Assembly: GCA_019843655.1 (NCBI GenBank)
Contig: JACDQD010000004.1
Coordinates: forward strand, 6,076,001-6,140,000
DNA: 64,000 nucleotides
Source of the DNA: Lethocerus indicus
Taxonomy: Eukaryota > Arthropoda > Insecta > Hemiptera > Belostomatidae
Direction of reading: 5' to 3'
Part shown: piece after piece, positions 13,655-26,900 of the stretch
Position numbering within the stretch: position 1 is the first letter of the stretch
Layout: the number at the start of each line of letters is the position of its first letter
Translations under genes and position numbers: made by a program
Notes under the pieces: generated by a model
What the model was told of the DNA's origin: nothing
The model's database searches: none
What the model saw: only the letters and a program-made list of their open reading frames with translations

Positions 13655-15400
13655 GTTCGATGACTCAACACAGCCGCTTGTTAATATCTATTTCATTATG
13701 CGGATTTATACGTTTTCGTCGCTTCTTAGAAGAACACATCGTTCCCCTCCTTTCCCAATTCGTTGATGCCCCCAGTCGCATTTTAAAAAAGCGGCTTCCC
13801 CACATATCTCATCATGTGCCGGCAAGAAACAAGCCACTCTTATACCGAATTCAGGATGGAACGCAGGGAACGTAGGGGACGTCTCGGGGGTGCAATGCTC
13901 GTGAAGAGGGTCAGAGGATGGAAGTGTCGAAAAATGTAAATAAAGAGAGTTAACATTCGCCACGAGTTTACAAGAGTGGGTGGAGTGTGATAATTTGACC
14001 GCGAGTAAAAGGGCAAATTTTTAGTTATCAAAGTAAACCTAGAGAAGATCATAGCATAGACATAGGAGGAGGAACCCGATAGTATAAATAATATATAAAT
14101 GATTTAAATATTTCTTGATTTATTAGAGTCGCGATATTTTTAATTGTTCCCGGTCACATACCTCATTGCCAATAAATGAAAGCACGAAAACATTTATTTA
14201 AGTTTAGAATTAGAATGCCGGGGCGACAGATAAAGTAAGACCGGAAAGGGGGGTGGGTAGGGCCAACAGAAGGCTGTGGAAAGTGGAAGGCAGGAGCTGG
14301 ATGTATGTGAGATGAGGGAGAACGAATGAACGGACGGAGGGGTAAAGGTGGTGAAATAAAACACGGGGTAGGACGGGCGGTAGGAGGTCAGCCCTGCGGT
14401 ATTGGACATCCATGCGGTTTGAATGGGGCGGGGGAGGGGATGGGATTTAAAGGGGTGGAAGTAATTAATATATCGCAGGACTGCCTGGGGGCCCTCTGAA
14501 TGGAGTCGACCCCGGTGATCGCGACCCCCACCCCGCAACACAAACAAGAGGGAGCGCCAAGAGAGATGGAATGGGATTGAAGGGGGTGGTGGTGGGGGTC
14601 GAGGGTCGGGGGTCGGCTGTTTTTTAATCAATCCGCCGCCCTCCTCTCGATAGTATTTTAGCCTTAACCAAAGCCGCAGTAGAGAGCGTAAAGGGTGGGG
14701 TGGGTTTTGGCTTAGTTTTAAATGAAAACGTCGCCCGCGCACACAGACCGGCACACGCAAGCTGTCGAAAGCACGTAGAAATAAGAGGCGTATTTCGGTA
14801 CTTTACGGGTACCGTTGCAGCTAGAAAATAGGCGGTTGATTTAAATGACCGTTTCTGAATCGTTGCGGTCATTCGATACTCCAAATCCGATTGAAATATG
14901 AGTTGAGTCCGCCGACCCAATAATTAAAAATGGCCGAAATAGCGCATTTCTCGGGTTGGATCTCTGGATTAGATAATTTCTCGCTCTTTAACATGAGGAC
15001 TCACCTATTGTACTATTGATATTGGCACTATTTAACATGGATGAATCGGGTGTGAATGCGATTTGTTAACCCATCGACGGCTCCAGGAATATGAACCCCA
15101 AAAAAAATGTATTTAGGGCTGATAGAATAAATGGATCGGAGGGGTGTTTGCTTGTGGCCGCACCCCACGAGAAAAGATGAAAGACAAAGATGAATCCGAG
15201 CGGAAACCGAGAGCGAAACAGAGAAAGAGCGAGGGAGAAAGGAATGGGAGAGGGGGCATAGGGAAGGAACCCAAAGAGCCATTGTTTGTACAAGTTGAGA
15301 ATCAAAACTTTGTGTACTTTAGCCTAATGCCAAAGCCGTTTCCTTGGGGGCGAGGGGCGGCCGCTCTAAGGGGTTGAAAACTTTCGGTTTCCACCGTTAA
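13655..15400. other. GC-rich, G-run-rich island
   Basis: The plus strand is G-rich from about 14210 to 14720. This explains the long proline/serine-rich minus-strand ORF there (14194-14760), which I regard as compositional. Four G runs at 14582-14612 fit a G-quadruplex. A purine-rich stretch follows at 15170-15260. Confidence 0.6.
14582..14612 (+). other. G-quadruplex-capable G-run cluster
   Basis: GGGGG, GGGGG, GGG and GGGGG are separated by loops of 7 or fewer bases (TGGTGGT, TCGA, TC). This meets the usual G3+N1-7 rule. Confidence 0.6.
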
Positions 15401-16900
15401 TGTTTGGCTCAGACTCGTCTTTGGATTTAACTTAATTACGCGAAAAAGGTAATTATGCACCGTAGTTTTTTTCTATGTGCGAAACTGGTTCCTACAAGAG
15501 AGCAGAAAGGAAGGACAGGATTACCTCACTTTCATTCACTTTGGTTCATAAGAACCCCCGTGTTTTATCATTACACGTATTTACTGACGTTTCTGGTCTG
15601 ACGTGCCTGGTTTCCCAGGCAAACTCAAAGTACAAATCCTCGAATTAACGCGGAGCTTAAGATCTTCATTTAAATAGGCCGCGTTTTTTATTAGTATTTA
15701 AGTAATATTGAGATGAATGCTGCTGTTAGCTGATTGTTAGCTGCTGATGAAACGTGCTATGAAAATTGCCACTAGTATTATAACGAAACTCGATGAACGA
15801 CGGTGATGAAATCGGTCTAGGTTCATACGAACGAAATGAGTTAGTTGAGATATATGTTAGAACTGGATGTTAAACTCGGAAATATCAAGCCAAGGCATCT
15901 GAGTCAATATAAACTGTTTGCAGTTAGTCTAATATAATCAGGGAACAATTACAATTTAGAATACGATTAATTTCTGGAAAAGGGAAATGGTACAATATGT
16001 TCTGAGCAAATAATGGAGTCAGTAAGGTATGCGACCTCCGGGACGTTAGTTTTAGAAGGTCTAAATTAACTACCGACTTTTAACCGGACGGATTTAATCT
16101 GTCGGAAAGGGCGTTTCCGTGTGGTCCTAGGGGAGGACAATTTGATTAGAGTTTCGTACCGGGGAGAACGGGGGCCAGAGAACAAGCGCAGAATGTATAA
16201 ACAGCGTCATAAATTCGGTAATGTCCCGAAAGGGGGCTGCGTGACCGTCACACCAACCCGACAGGGCACTTGATACTCACAGAATTTTGGCAATTTTCAT
16301 GACAACGGGTCATTTTCATTGTATAAGACTCCATTGTATTAAAGGAGGTAGAGAGAGAATTCTGTTTCCGTTTAATCATTCGGGCTCGGCTCAAAATTAA
16401 CAAACCCCGAGCAGAGTGAACGTAATGGAGACACCTACTTGACCCCAGTAACTACCAAAGCTATATCTAGTTTTAAAAAATTTATTAGTCGGCTTAAATT
16501 AAACTCATACGGACATTTAGAAGGTCGAGTGAATCCGATTCGACTTTCAACAAACAAACCAAAACTTTAAAATTATCATTAGTTCATAATATCCCCCGTT
16601 CCTTTTATATTCTTAGTGACTGAGTATATTCAACTTAAACCACTATGGATAAATAATGATTCTGAAAAGATTATTCAGTCTGTAATTACTGTTTAACATA
16701 GCATTTGTCTCCTACGGAAGCTAAAACGTTAGATAACTGACACGTGCACTCAGGAGCATTCTAGGAAGCTGATAGGTTGATAAGTTATTAACAATATCAT
16801 TATGATCATCTCGCAATTTGTAATCACGCTTTTCGTTAATTTTAGAATAATTTTTGTAATAATAACTAAGTGTAAAATTATACTTTTTTCTTAGTAAAGG
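15401..16900. other. Non-coding DNA, no gene recognised
   Basis: Mixed composition. No exon, repeat or RNA gene was recognised on either strand. Confidence 0.5.
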
Positions 16901-17900
16901 TGAGAGTGAGGGTGCCAAATGAGATGTGACCAGGGAGCGCCCTAAGGGCGGGTAACCCTCACAAAACCTCTCCCTTATTCTCGTATGCCCCTCAACTTAA
17001 CAAGCCCTTCAATCGCTCACTCTCCCATCCCTTACCTCGCCTCCGACCATCCCCTTTACGTGTGTAATTGTCCCGGTCTTTGGGGGAGGGAGGGTTGCCC
17101 ACCCCCACCGCCCTAGTTTATTCGAATTCTGAGCGCGTCCGGGGGGTTGAATGGGGGTTAAAAAGCGGCTTTTGTGCTTAGGGGCGAAAAACGTTGCCTC
17201 CCCCCCACACTGCGGCAGTTGTTCATTCGAGAAACAAGGGACAATTACACGAAGTGATTACCGGTGTATTTTCTTTTTTTTCTATCGAACTAAATAAAAT
17301 AAATTTAAGATTTTGCAAGCGATTAAAATAATACAAAATGCGCTTTAGTTGAAAACGAGAAATTCAGTACGAGTATTTCAGAAATCAACGTGAAAGAACC
17401 AGTCGCCGGACAGTGTTGAGAGAAATACATGCCCATATGCCAACCAGAAGAGAGAATGAATTTGAAAAATACAGCTAAAAAACTTCTATGACGGCAACCA
17501 GTGCTCACTGAAATTGGCCGCATATCCACGTTATCGTCACCATTCCCCTCCCTTCCCCCCACTTCCGACCCATCGACATAATGCCTACGTCAGTCGCTGA
17601 CGCCGCCGGGGAGTAATAAAATTAATGATAACGGCTCCGTAACCCCAGTTTAAAGGGCGGTCGGTATCGTCAGTAGGAATTCCGCTAATCCTAGGCCGGG
17701 TTGAGTGCGGAAGGCTATTAGTTAGACAGCACCTATCTCATGGTTAGGTGGCCGCCCCTATCTCATCGATTAGGATCTTCCTATGGGAAGAGGGGGGGGG
17801 GTGAAAGGGGAGAGGGGATAGGGGGTAGGGGCCGCGGGCTAGTACAGGCCCGAGGGGTCTCGGATAACAGCTGATTTGCATCCCACCCCATATGGGCTTT
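16901..17900. other. Two GC islands (about 16920-17220 and 17510-17900)
   Basis: CpG-containing islands with C runs on the first (17195-17205) and G runs on the second. The AT-rich gap between them holds no supported gene. Confidence 0.6.
17792..17831 (+). other. G-quadruplex-capable G-run cluster
   Basis: Five runs of four or more G with loops of 2-5 bases, beginning with a run of about ten G at 17792-17801. Confidence 0.7.
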
Positions 17901-19841
17901 CCCACAGCGCAGATTACCCACCTCTCTTCGACATACCGACATTATCACCGAAGATAATTCTTATGCTGTCTTCCTGTACCGGACAATCGATTTATTGCGT
18001 CGATTAATCAATGAAAACTACGTCGAGAATTGTGTTTGACAATTATATTATTATTTTACAAGTGCTATAAACAATTTAATAGTTCTCCTACGAAAGTACG
18101 TATCCTTTGGAATATATTGTTTTATTAGGAGAAATACAAATTATAACGCCTTATACAAAACATAACGTATTAAGTGCTAGTACTTCACCATTTGATATTA
18201 AAAAGGAAAAGAATTGACAAGGCCGATGCAAAGGTAGGTTTTATGTATTTCTAGTTTATAAATAAGTATTTAGGTATTGCTTCCGTAAACACCAAAGATA
18301 TAACGGCCCACGAAGTAACGGCGAGTTTTAAACTGTCTAATTTAACAATGTTATTCGTACATTTCTCAAACTCAATAGAAACCAGTGTTTCATGCAGTAA
18401 CAATTCCAGAAATGAAATTAGCGTCACGGATACTGTCGTGATTCCAACACTAACTCGAACTGTTAAAAATTCGTTCAGAAATAACAATAAAAAGGGAAAA
18501 ATAAAGGAAACCGACCGGAGCTCGGAATCCGAAGAACGCGTATTGTGGAAAAACAGAAGACTTTTCCGGTATTCGAATGCGACATTAATGTTCTGACAGG
18601 GGAGGAAATGCGAAGTATAGCGTGAACATTCCTTGCGCAGGGGAAAATATTGATAACCACGATACTGAAAGTGAAAGAAGTGGGGAGGAGGAGTTCACCC
18701 TGAACACGAAATTCACAAGACACGCGGGTTTAAATCAGGAAGAGTTGAATGAAGTATAATTTTATTTATCTTCCGTGTACAAGCTGGGTGCAAAATCCTG
18801 ATATTCAAAACAAATTAGTGGAGCCCTCCCCCAAATCGTGAATTTAACAAATAAATGAGTGCTAACTATCGAGACGTTCTTGATTTTATCTACGTTCATT
18901 TCAGACAGAAGAGAAATTTATTTTTGTATTTAAATCACAGAGGTAATGGTCACTAAAACCCCCAGATGTTAAATTTCTTTATGATATAAAAATCACAGCC
19001 GCAAGAACAAAAGCATATTTAGAACTGGGGGTGGTGAATATAAAAAGAAACAATCGGGGCTCCGGCATTAAGACATCAATTGGGCCGGGCAAATAAACGT
19101 TTTTTGAATTCGTAAACTCGTAAATTGAACATACGCGGGCTATTTTTTTACGACCGCTCCACGCTTTGTTCCCGAGCTACCGTTACGCTTTTATTGGAGT
19201 TACCGTTCTGCTTTTCTCCAGTTCGGTCGCCGGCCGCCGGAGGCATTATTTTTTTATTTTTTGCATCGTGATTTAAGAGTTCGTTTTTAATTACACAGCC
19301 ATATAAATCATTGCCGGTCTTAACGGCCGCTACCCGCCGGTCTACGTTCCCTCCGCCACGAAACACCCCTAAGAGTCCGATTTCAGGGTTTTTTTTACTC
19401 CTTTCGGACGCATTAGGGTCGGACGAAGCCGAGGGAGTAGGGGGCCAATGATCACGCAATAGACTCATAAGAAACAATCTCCGGCGGAAAAGAAATACCC
19501 GGCTGTTTATCCAAACCGATCTTGTTTACAATAGCAAATATATTTCGTCAGATACGGAGCGTTCCCGTAAGAATACAACAACGGATTCAACGAAAACGGT
19601 GTTGTAATGTTGTTTGTATCATTCTAACAGTAGATTTGGTCTTGTCTCGATGCTATTGCTCTTATTTATAAATGACAGTGTGTATTTTACCGAAATACAA
19701 ATGCATTTACTGCCGGTGGATACCGAATAATTTGAACAAACCCTGTACAGGACACCGTATGGCGAGCATACGGAACCTATGATTCAAGCATTGCAAGAGA
19801 AGGAATGTATCCGCCAGTTGTAAATCTGGAGCAGTTCTAAC
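17901..19841. other. Non-coding DNA, no gene recognised
   Basis: ORFs on both strands at 18251-18723 and 19148-19477 are short. They show no domain motif, signal peptide or splice-site pairing. Confidence 0.5.
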
Positions 19842-19853
19842 TGTACTAGTTAG
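19842..19853 (+). repeat. 12-bp direct repeat, left copy, flanking foldback element
   Basis: TGTACTAGTTAG directly abuts the left end of the palindromic element. The identical 12-mer occurs at 20292-20303, 37 bases beyond the right arm. It may be a target-site duplication if the true right end is at 20291, or part of an asymmetrical element end. Confidence 0.6.
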
Positions 19854-20254
19854 CGTAGATTTCGTGCGTTTCTGTCTCCTCTAGCTGGTTTGGTCTTTTG
19901 CTAGACCGGTTTCGGCTGCTCGCCATCTTCAGTAGCGGTGTTAGTCACTTTTGGCACTATAGATATTTTTTGGGCTTCCTCACTGCCCTGTCACTGTCAT
20001 TTGTACTGTATTCAGTTACTAGTTTCAATGGTACGGCGCACCTAATACTAGCCCGCAACAATGGTCTGTCTTACATTTTAGTATTAGCGCCCTACATACA
20101 GCGCCTCACAGTACAAGTGACAGTGACAGTGCAATGAGAATGCCCAAAAAACATCCAAAGTAACTAAAATCGCTACTGAAGATGGCGAGCAGCCGAAACC
20201 GGTTTAGCAAAAAACCAAACCAGCGAGAGGAGACAGAAACACACGAAATCTACG
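19854..20254. mobile_element. Foldback/MITE-like palindromic DNA transposon element (~401 bp)
   Basis: The element is an imperfect palindrome almost end to end. The left end starts GTAGATTTCGTG at 19855, and the right end finishes with its complement CACGAAATCTAC at 20253. The outer ~90 bases of each arm pair with few mismatches and include the blocks CGGTTTCGGCTGCTCGCC and CATCTTCAGTAG. Inner blocks still pair: TTTTTTGGGC, CACTGTCACTGTCA-like runs, and TAATACTA near the centre at about 20055. There is no transposase ORF; the ORFs seen inside are by-products of the palindrome. Such hairpin elements are non-autonomous and depend on a transposase from elsewhere. No short target duplication directly abuts the arms, but a 12-bp direct repeat flanks the region (separate entry). 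The superfamily cannot be assigned. Confidence 0.8.
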
Positions 20255-20291
20255 GTATTCCAACCCCTTGCTGACCACAAAACAGGTATGT

Positions 20292-20303
20292 TGTACTAGT
20301 TAG
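20292..20303 (+). repeat. 12-bp direct repeat, right copy, flanking foldback element
   Basis: TGTACTAGTTAG is identical to 19842-19853. The 37 bases between the right arm end (20254) and this repeat have no counterpart in the left arm. Confidence 0.6.
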
Positions 20304-22560
20304 TTTTCTGTAACTTTAGTGGTAGCTTGGTTCAAGTGGAAAAGATATGCAATAGGAGTCTCGCGTCCCAAATTACATTCTTCTAATTTATCGGGTGATA
20401 ATGGTAAACTGGCGGCCAGTTAATACCTAAACGGGAAAAACCATCCCACTACGAATAGACGGTGGTGGGAGATGGGTTGTCTTCCCTGTGATATTAGTCC
20501 CAGTCTTGCTTTATTTCCCCGCCGGTCGTTAAACAGAAAACGACAGTGTTCCAGTATACCGGTCTAAAGGAGTGAGCAATATTCGTCTCTACCCCAATTG
20601 CAATTGTGTTTAAGTGTCCAGACGTTAAACCCTCGCGTCCGACTGTGGAAAAAAAGGAACATTTTGAAAACTGTTTTCTGCCGTTTACGACATCTCGTAT
20701 ACAACGGCTGTTATTCAACGCTTTTCCCTGGGTTGGAAAATTAAAAGGAAAACCTTACTAATGACAGTAGCACCGTAAACGCTAACCTGCCGTATCAAAT
20801 TTAAAATAAAAGAGTGAAAACAATTCTGATACAAAACATTATTTTTTGTGTTGGGAATATTAATTAATGTTTAATAAATGCCGTTCATTAAAATTTAATT
20901 TTTAAGCCCATCTGATTAATACTAATTTTGGAGGACCGCATATTGTTGCTATTTAAAAATGAAGTGATGGAGTCGTTAATATCTACACGCGTTAATACAA
21001 AACACGGTCACCAGAACGCAGTATTCAGAAAACGCAGAGGGACATTTCAAAGGTTTCACGGCTGGTGGAAGGTTGGGCCGTATATACACGTATAAACGGG
21101 AGGTGTAACTTAGGGCTGAACTTTTCTCATCAAAGTTTAATTTTTTCGGAGCTGTTGTTTTTAGCGAAAGAAACCGAGGCAAGTTTATTCGGTGGGGAAG
21201 AGTGCATCTTAAGTCTCTTTGCAAAGAAAATCTGAAGTTCCCCAAAGTCACGGGATTATGGGGAATCCAGAACGATTTAATTTAGATTTCGCGATCGCCC
21301 ATTTCCCATGCCATACTTAACTGGAAATAAATTAATCATCCGTCGTTCATGGATTAATGACTAAACTCTTATGTATGGACTGAATTAGGAACACAAGAAT
21401 TAAAAATCGGAAAATGAAAATAAATTATTAAGAAAAGACATTTCAGTATCGCTAAGAAAATGCAGAATACTCGTTTGTTTAAAAATATTAACTTTAATAA
21501 AATGTAAAATGGTCGTTATCAGTATATTTTCAGATTTTAAAAGGAAGATGCGCACTTTTTGATAAATTTCATTTACCTTAATTAGAAACATTCCGGGCGT
21601 ATTTTTACGAATTGTGAATCAAGATTTTAATTCTTGCATTTCAGTAACTCAGAGAACGGTAGAATGGCGGCAATATAGCGTGCGCGATCTATCAAGATAA
21701 CGAGAGAAACAGAACAAGACGAAAAAACTTATTTTCAGCGTATGACGGGGCGATGAATATTTTGTTAAAACGGTACCGTAAAATTATTTGAATTACGAGC
21801 ACTGTTAAGGACGACAAGGAATTTGATCCCGCTCGCTTATCTAAACACGAAGATGACAGAGAAAAGGACAAAAAAAGGAATCACATTTGTTTCTTTTTTT
21901 TTTAATTTAATTTTCTAATGAACTAGAAAATAGCCTTTTTTTGGATAATTAAGCACCCGCTCTACATAAAATAAAAATCTATCCTTTTCTTCAACTATTT
22001 CACAGTCATTTTATGTCTTGTAATCAAATTATATTTATTTATGATGCAGGAGCCACGTCCCCATTCTCGTCTTCTCAGGGTAAGAATTTACACAATATGT
22101 CAATTCATGTTCATTAACACTGTTGGGTGATGTTCGTTTCTCTAGGTTGCAGCCTGATGAGTGAATGCACATACTGTAGACTCTTAGATCAACAATAAAC
22201 CGTTCGTGAATTATTATCAGCAACTCATCAAGAATAATTGTCGTTTTGGGTAGAACAACTATAATATTTAGCCTGCCTGTAAATGACAAATTTGCTAGTA
22301 TCTATTCAATTCATTCCAGAAGGAAAGAATATCGGAAATCTGTCGATTTAGTAACTTTTGTGGATTGTCGCTTGTTTTTCGTTTATATAGCCCAAGGAGA
22401 TATTCGCTATAAAATATAGCGATGTTTATTTTTCAACATAATATAACTAAGTTTAGATCGAGCTCGCACATGCCGAGAGACTTTACGTACCTCGCTGATA
22501 CTCGAATAAAAAAACTAGGTTTAAGTAGATACATTGCGTAATATATTAGTTACAAAATAA
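20304..22560. other. AT-rich non-coding DNA
   Basis: No gene, RNA or repeat was recognised. Open frames near 20494-20718 and 20976-21251 are unsupported. Confidence 0.5.
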
Positions 22561-23930
22561 TAAATGATACCGATTTACACTTGGGAGAATAGTTTAAATG
22601 CCGTTATTTCTCGAGGAAGTGAACATTGGACGTGTTACGACTCTTCAAATGGACGCCGGGGGGTAGAGCCCGGCGATGGCACAAATAAGGTCAGCCGGCA
22701 GGAGTTGGGCAAAGTTATCAATTTACGTTCGCGTGTTAACCCGGAGGTCCGGGGAGGAAACAGACGGTCGCGGCCCAATTAAGATGTGACGGTAAGATAG
22801 GCGGTGGCGTCGCTGCCTCTATCAGAGAGAACAGAACTCCGCCCTCGGATATGTGCACCGGCACAAGATCCAACCCCGGATAACCTATAATAGGCCTTGT
22901 AACATAATAATGGCCGCAGTTACACCCACCCCCACCCCCGCGTTAATCCGGATTAACACTCGCGGCAGACCGATCGGTTTCCACGGGAATATCGGAAGCG
23001 GTAAACGGGACATTTTACGGCGGCCCCATAATACCCCCTCCAAGTGTACTCCGTCCCCCGACTCCGAACAAAATTAAATCCGACTCTAAACAATATTCAG
23101 TTCCATGCTCGATAACTCCCGGCTCTTAGTCGGTAAGTCTTACGAAAAATGTAAATTAAGTTTAATTTACATAGATACGAACCCTAAGCTATAGAACAAA
23201 ACCTGGGGACAGATTGGAAACAATAACTGAAACAGAAATAAAAAAAAATAGGTAACTCCAATGCTAACAGCGTATTGATTATTAACATTATTACAGATAT
23301 TCAAAACCATCGGTTAATAGGAACCTGATTTCATTTTCTACCATGCCTTATAATAATAATATACATAACTAAATATCATTCGGCGAAAAGATCAAAATTG
23401 AAAATGTAAGGGGAAATGAATTTTTAATAAAAAATATTGCTTAATCAAAAGTTGTACTAGAACAACTAAGTAAAATACATTTAACACGGTGTAAAAGAAA
23501 CAGCATATTAATCCGTAATATCAATTAAATGTTACACCTTAAAAACCTAACCAGAGATGTATTGCCCTTTATAAGAAGGATTGGCGCGTCCGAACGCGAC
23601 GACCGTTCCGGAATAATAAAGCCGATTGACCGATTGATGGAGATAAAGAGCTATCGTTTCCCCAGTTGGGTTTCGAGTGATTTGGCGGGGGGTGGGCGGG
23701 CCTCCCAGAGATGATTTATTTGCCGCTGCCGAAATTAACCCCAGAGGGGCCTCATTAGTGGACAAAACCGGTGGGACGTCCCCGCCCCCATCAAACCGCC
23801 CCCGAAACCAGGATCGAAATTAACATTATTGGGCTTCGTGTTTACAGCCCCGTGCACTTACTCGACCCTCCGGGGGCCCCCTTAAAATCCCCGGCTGTTG
23901 ACACGACTAGTGACTTCATTAAACGCAGTA
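22561..23930. other. Two CpG-containing GC islands around an AT-rich gap
   Basis: The islands lie at about 22640-23080 and 23570-23930. Plus-strand open frames in them (22564-22782, 22853-23077, 23771-23986) lack recognisable domains and probably reflect stop-codon scarcity in GC-rich DNA. The gap holds an inverted repeat at 23149-23172 (ATGTAAATTAA, GT, TTAATTTACAT). Confidence 0.55.
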
Positions 23931-26900
23931 ATCATTTTGCCCGCTTCGATTGCTGGCAATCGGTCCGACCGAACAAGTTAAGCTAGATATTAATCGGACA
24001 AATATTACTTTCATTACATTTTATTCATCTAAACGTAATAATAGCTCCGCGAGTAGATAAGTTGTTACGGACTGGTGGAAATATACCTTCTGACTGTCAG
24101 AACCTTGTCAGACCCTTGAAATTTAGTTAACAGGGTTTGTGTCTGTTGTTTTAATTATTATTTAGCGGGCTGTCCCGTTTCTTCGTTTCGGGTGCTCATT
24201 TCTTATGTAAATTGGATTATTTCGGAAATTGATGTTTTCGCGTTCGACCGTTTTGCTGTTCCGGTTTTGAGGAAAAACGATACGCTTTTGATAATCGTAG
24301 AATTTGAAAATATATAAAAATAACATCAAAGCAGGGTTCAAAAACATAGACATATAAAAGAGGATATAGGTTGGTTCCCGTTCCGTTGGGAAGACCTGTT
24401 TTTTAATGCTCTTCAATTTACGTTTTTACGGGCGGGCACTCGGCCCAGTTTACGGCCATCTCCCCTCTTGAGGGATTCCCGGCACAAGAAGGGCTATTTC
24501 CACCCACGTCCCAAACAAGAATAAAGAATTATGGCGTGAAGCGGATTAACTGTCGACACTACACGTTCAGCGGCACATAGAACAGTAATGGGACTTAGGC
24601 CGCCTCCAGGTAGGCCTTCTCCGGACGGCCAAAGTATCAATAGAAAAAAATAAAACGGAACGAGAGAGGGACTTTTTACTATTCTACGCATACTTGGCTA
24701 TGTCTAAGACGCCCAAGTAAAAGTTTCATGGCTCAAATAAAAAACTTTTATTTCCCCGACTATTGGAATGATCACGCCCATCGTCTTATATGATGCGTTC
24801 GGTGTGTACAATAACAGCACAGAGGTGGTGGGTATTTTAAAAATATATACATGCCGGAATTCTTTTCAAAGAAGCCTGGCTTTATTACAGTTTTCCTCAA
24901 GACTGCAGTTTCTGTTTAATTAGTAGGATGGGGAAGAGTATTCCATGAAGCCGATGATCTTTCTAAAAACACCGATTCCATTAATTGAAAATGATTAGTT
25001 AAAAATGCGGTGTAGAATACGAATTAAAAATCGTATAAAATGAGTAATGAATATATGAAATAGTAGTTGGTTTTATGTTCCAGGAGATATTTGTATAAAT
25101 AAGGAGAACTTAAAATATTGTTAAAACCAGAGGTGTAGGGGGCTATTTGGCTTCACAGCCGGCAATCAAATGTAATCCGACGCCAGATTTCGTTTTCATT
25201 TTAAAATGTGTGCATCTTATATTTCAGGGCCAGAAACTGAGGCATTAGTAATTTATGTAGACCTTTTTTGCGTTGTAATTATCTAAAACCGGCCCCAAAA
25301 ACAATCAATGTAATGAATAGAATCTCGTAAGACATATCAGGCCGAGATACAAGGCAAAACAAGAGGCCGAGGCAGTAACGTTCGAACTGAGTCGAAAACT
25401 AATTTATGTTCCTTTCAGGCAAAAACGATCGATTCAAGGGGCGTTCTATCAAGGAGTTACAAGTTACTCACTCCTAATCGTATTACTTCGGTCTTGAACA
25501 ACTGCACCATTCACAACACCGAGGACCAATAAATATCGAAACAAAGTTCAAACTAGGTTTTGCCTTATAAACCATTGATGGGACCGCGCGCCTAATCTCT
25601 AAAGTGTCGACTAGACGGGGGGGATTAAATTGTGGCCTGAGTCGCATCTTCAATCAACTTAAACAGTACTTCCATTAGTTGGTGGAAATTTAACTTAAGG
25701 AATAGGTGCTATAATTCCATGTAATAATCACATAATATATATATACGTGATCCTCAAAGGCAGTGTGAATTAGGTCGGGTCGCTATTTTTCATGAATTAC
25801 TCCTGAACTTGAGGTGGAAAACTCTATACATAAAAAAAGAGGCAAAACTACTTTTGTTCAGTGAGAAATTACGCAATGAAATTCGCTCTAACAACCCAGC
25901 AGCCAATACAATACAGATCGGAATCTCATTGGCTTTTAAGGGGCCAAGAAGTCATTGATTACTATCGTTTATAAGATAAGACGAACCCTACAGTAAAAAC
26001 GTCCTTACCTTTTACTATACTTCATTTTGGAAGGGTATTTAAACTAACTTTTACTTATGGCACCCCAGTGTTACCAATGTGCAAAGTTTATGAGTTTATT
26101 ATCTTTATTATTTTTCATTTCTTTTATTACATTTTAATATATTTACTTTATTTCTACCTCTAAGTCGGTTGTGAAGTTTCGGCTCTCATAATTTCTAGGA
26201 CTGAAATTGACGCGTAAATTACGCATTAACGCGTAACGAAAAATCGTTACTGAATCGTAGCTACAACCGCCCTGACCTTAAAGCTTAATACAGTTTGAAC
26301 AGTAGTTAGCGGTTGTAAATTCAGATTTGTGGGCCCACAATTAGTCAGCAAACAGGAGCGCGAAGCGATGTCGGTTTTGGGGTGATGGGGGAGGGGAGCC
26401 CTCGGACCAGTTAACCGAACAATCGTAACACGCCAGGATGGCATAATAATCTTCCCTCGATCATGCCCTCCGCCACTTTAATTATAGCTCCCACTCCCCT
26501 ACTCAGCATTAGACAGAGTTTTGGTTGAGCAAAGTGCCGCTATCGGCGGCGACGTCGCGATGCTATACGCCACGTCCAAATCCAGCACCCGATCTCGCCG
26601 TCCCACTTTTCCGGTTATAACTAATCTATGATTTATGAAAGTAGAAAATTGCAAAGATTTAAAACCAATTTGAATAAAATAGATGTAGAGATCTATCAGA
26701 AGATTCCTTCTGTTCTCAAATAAAGTACTGATTTTGTATCTGATAAATTAAAGCCGAATCTCCAGTAATTTTATCAATTCGTGAATCAATAAATATCAAG
26801 CCGGAAGAAGATGAGTCCTTTAATGATAACGGACAGATTATTTCCTTCGAAAAACGAAACATATTCTGGTCCACAAATGGAATAATTATGTCCCGATCCG

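Noticed and set aside
14194..14760. 188-codon minus-strand ORF rich in P, S and L
   Set aside because: Explained by the G-rich island on the plus strand; overlapping frames are also open. No recognisable domain.
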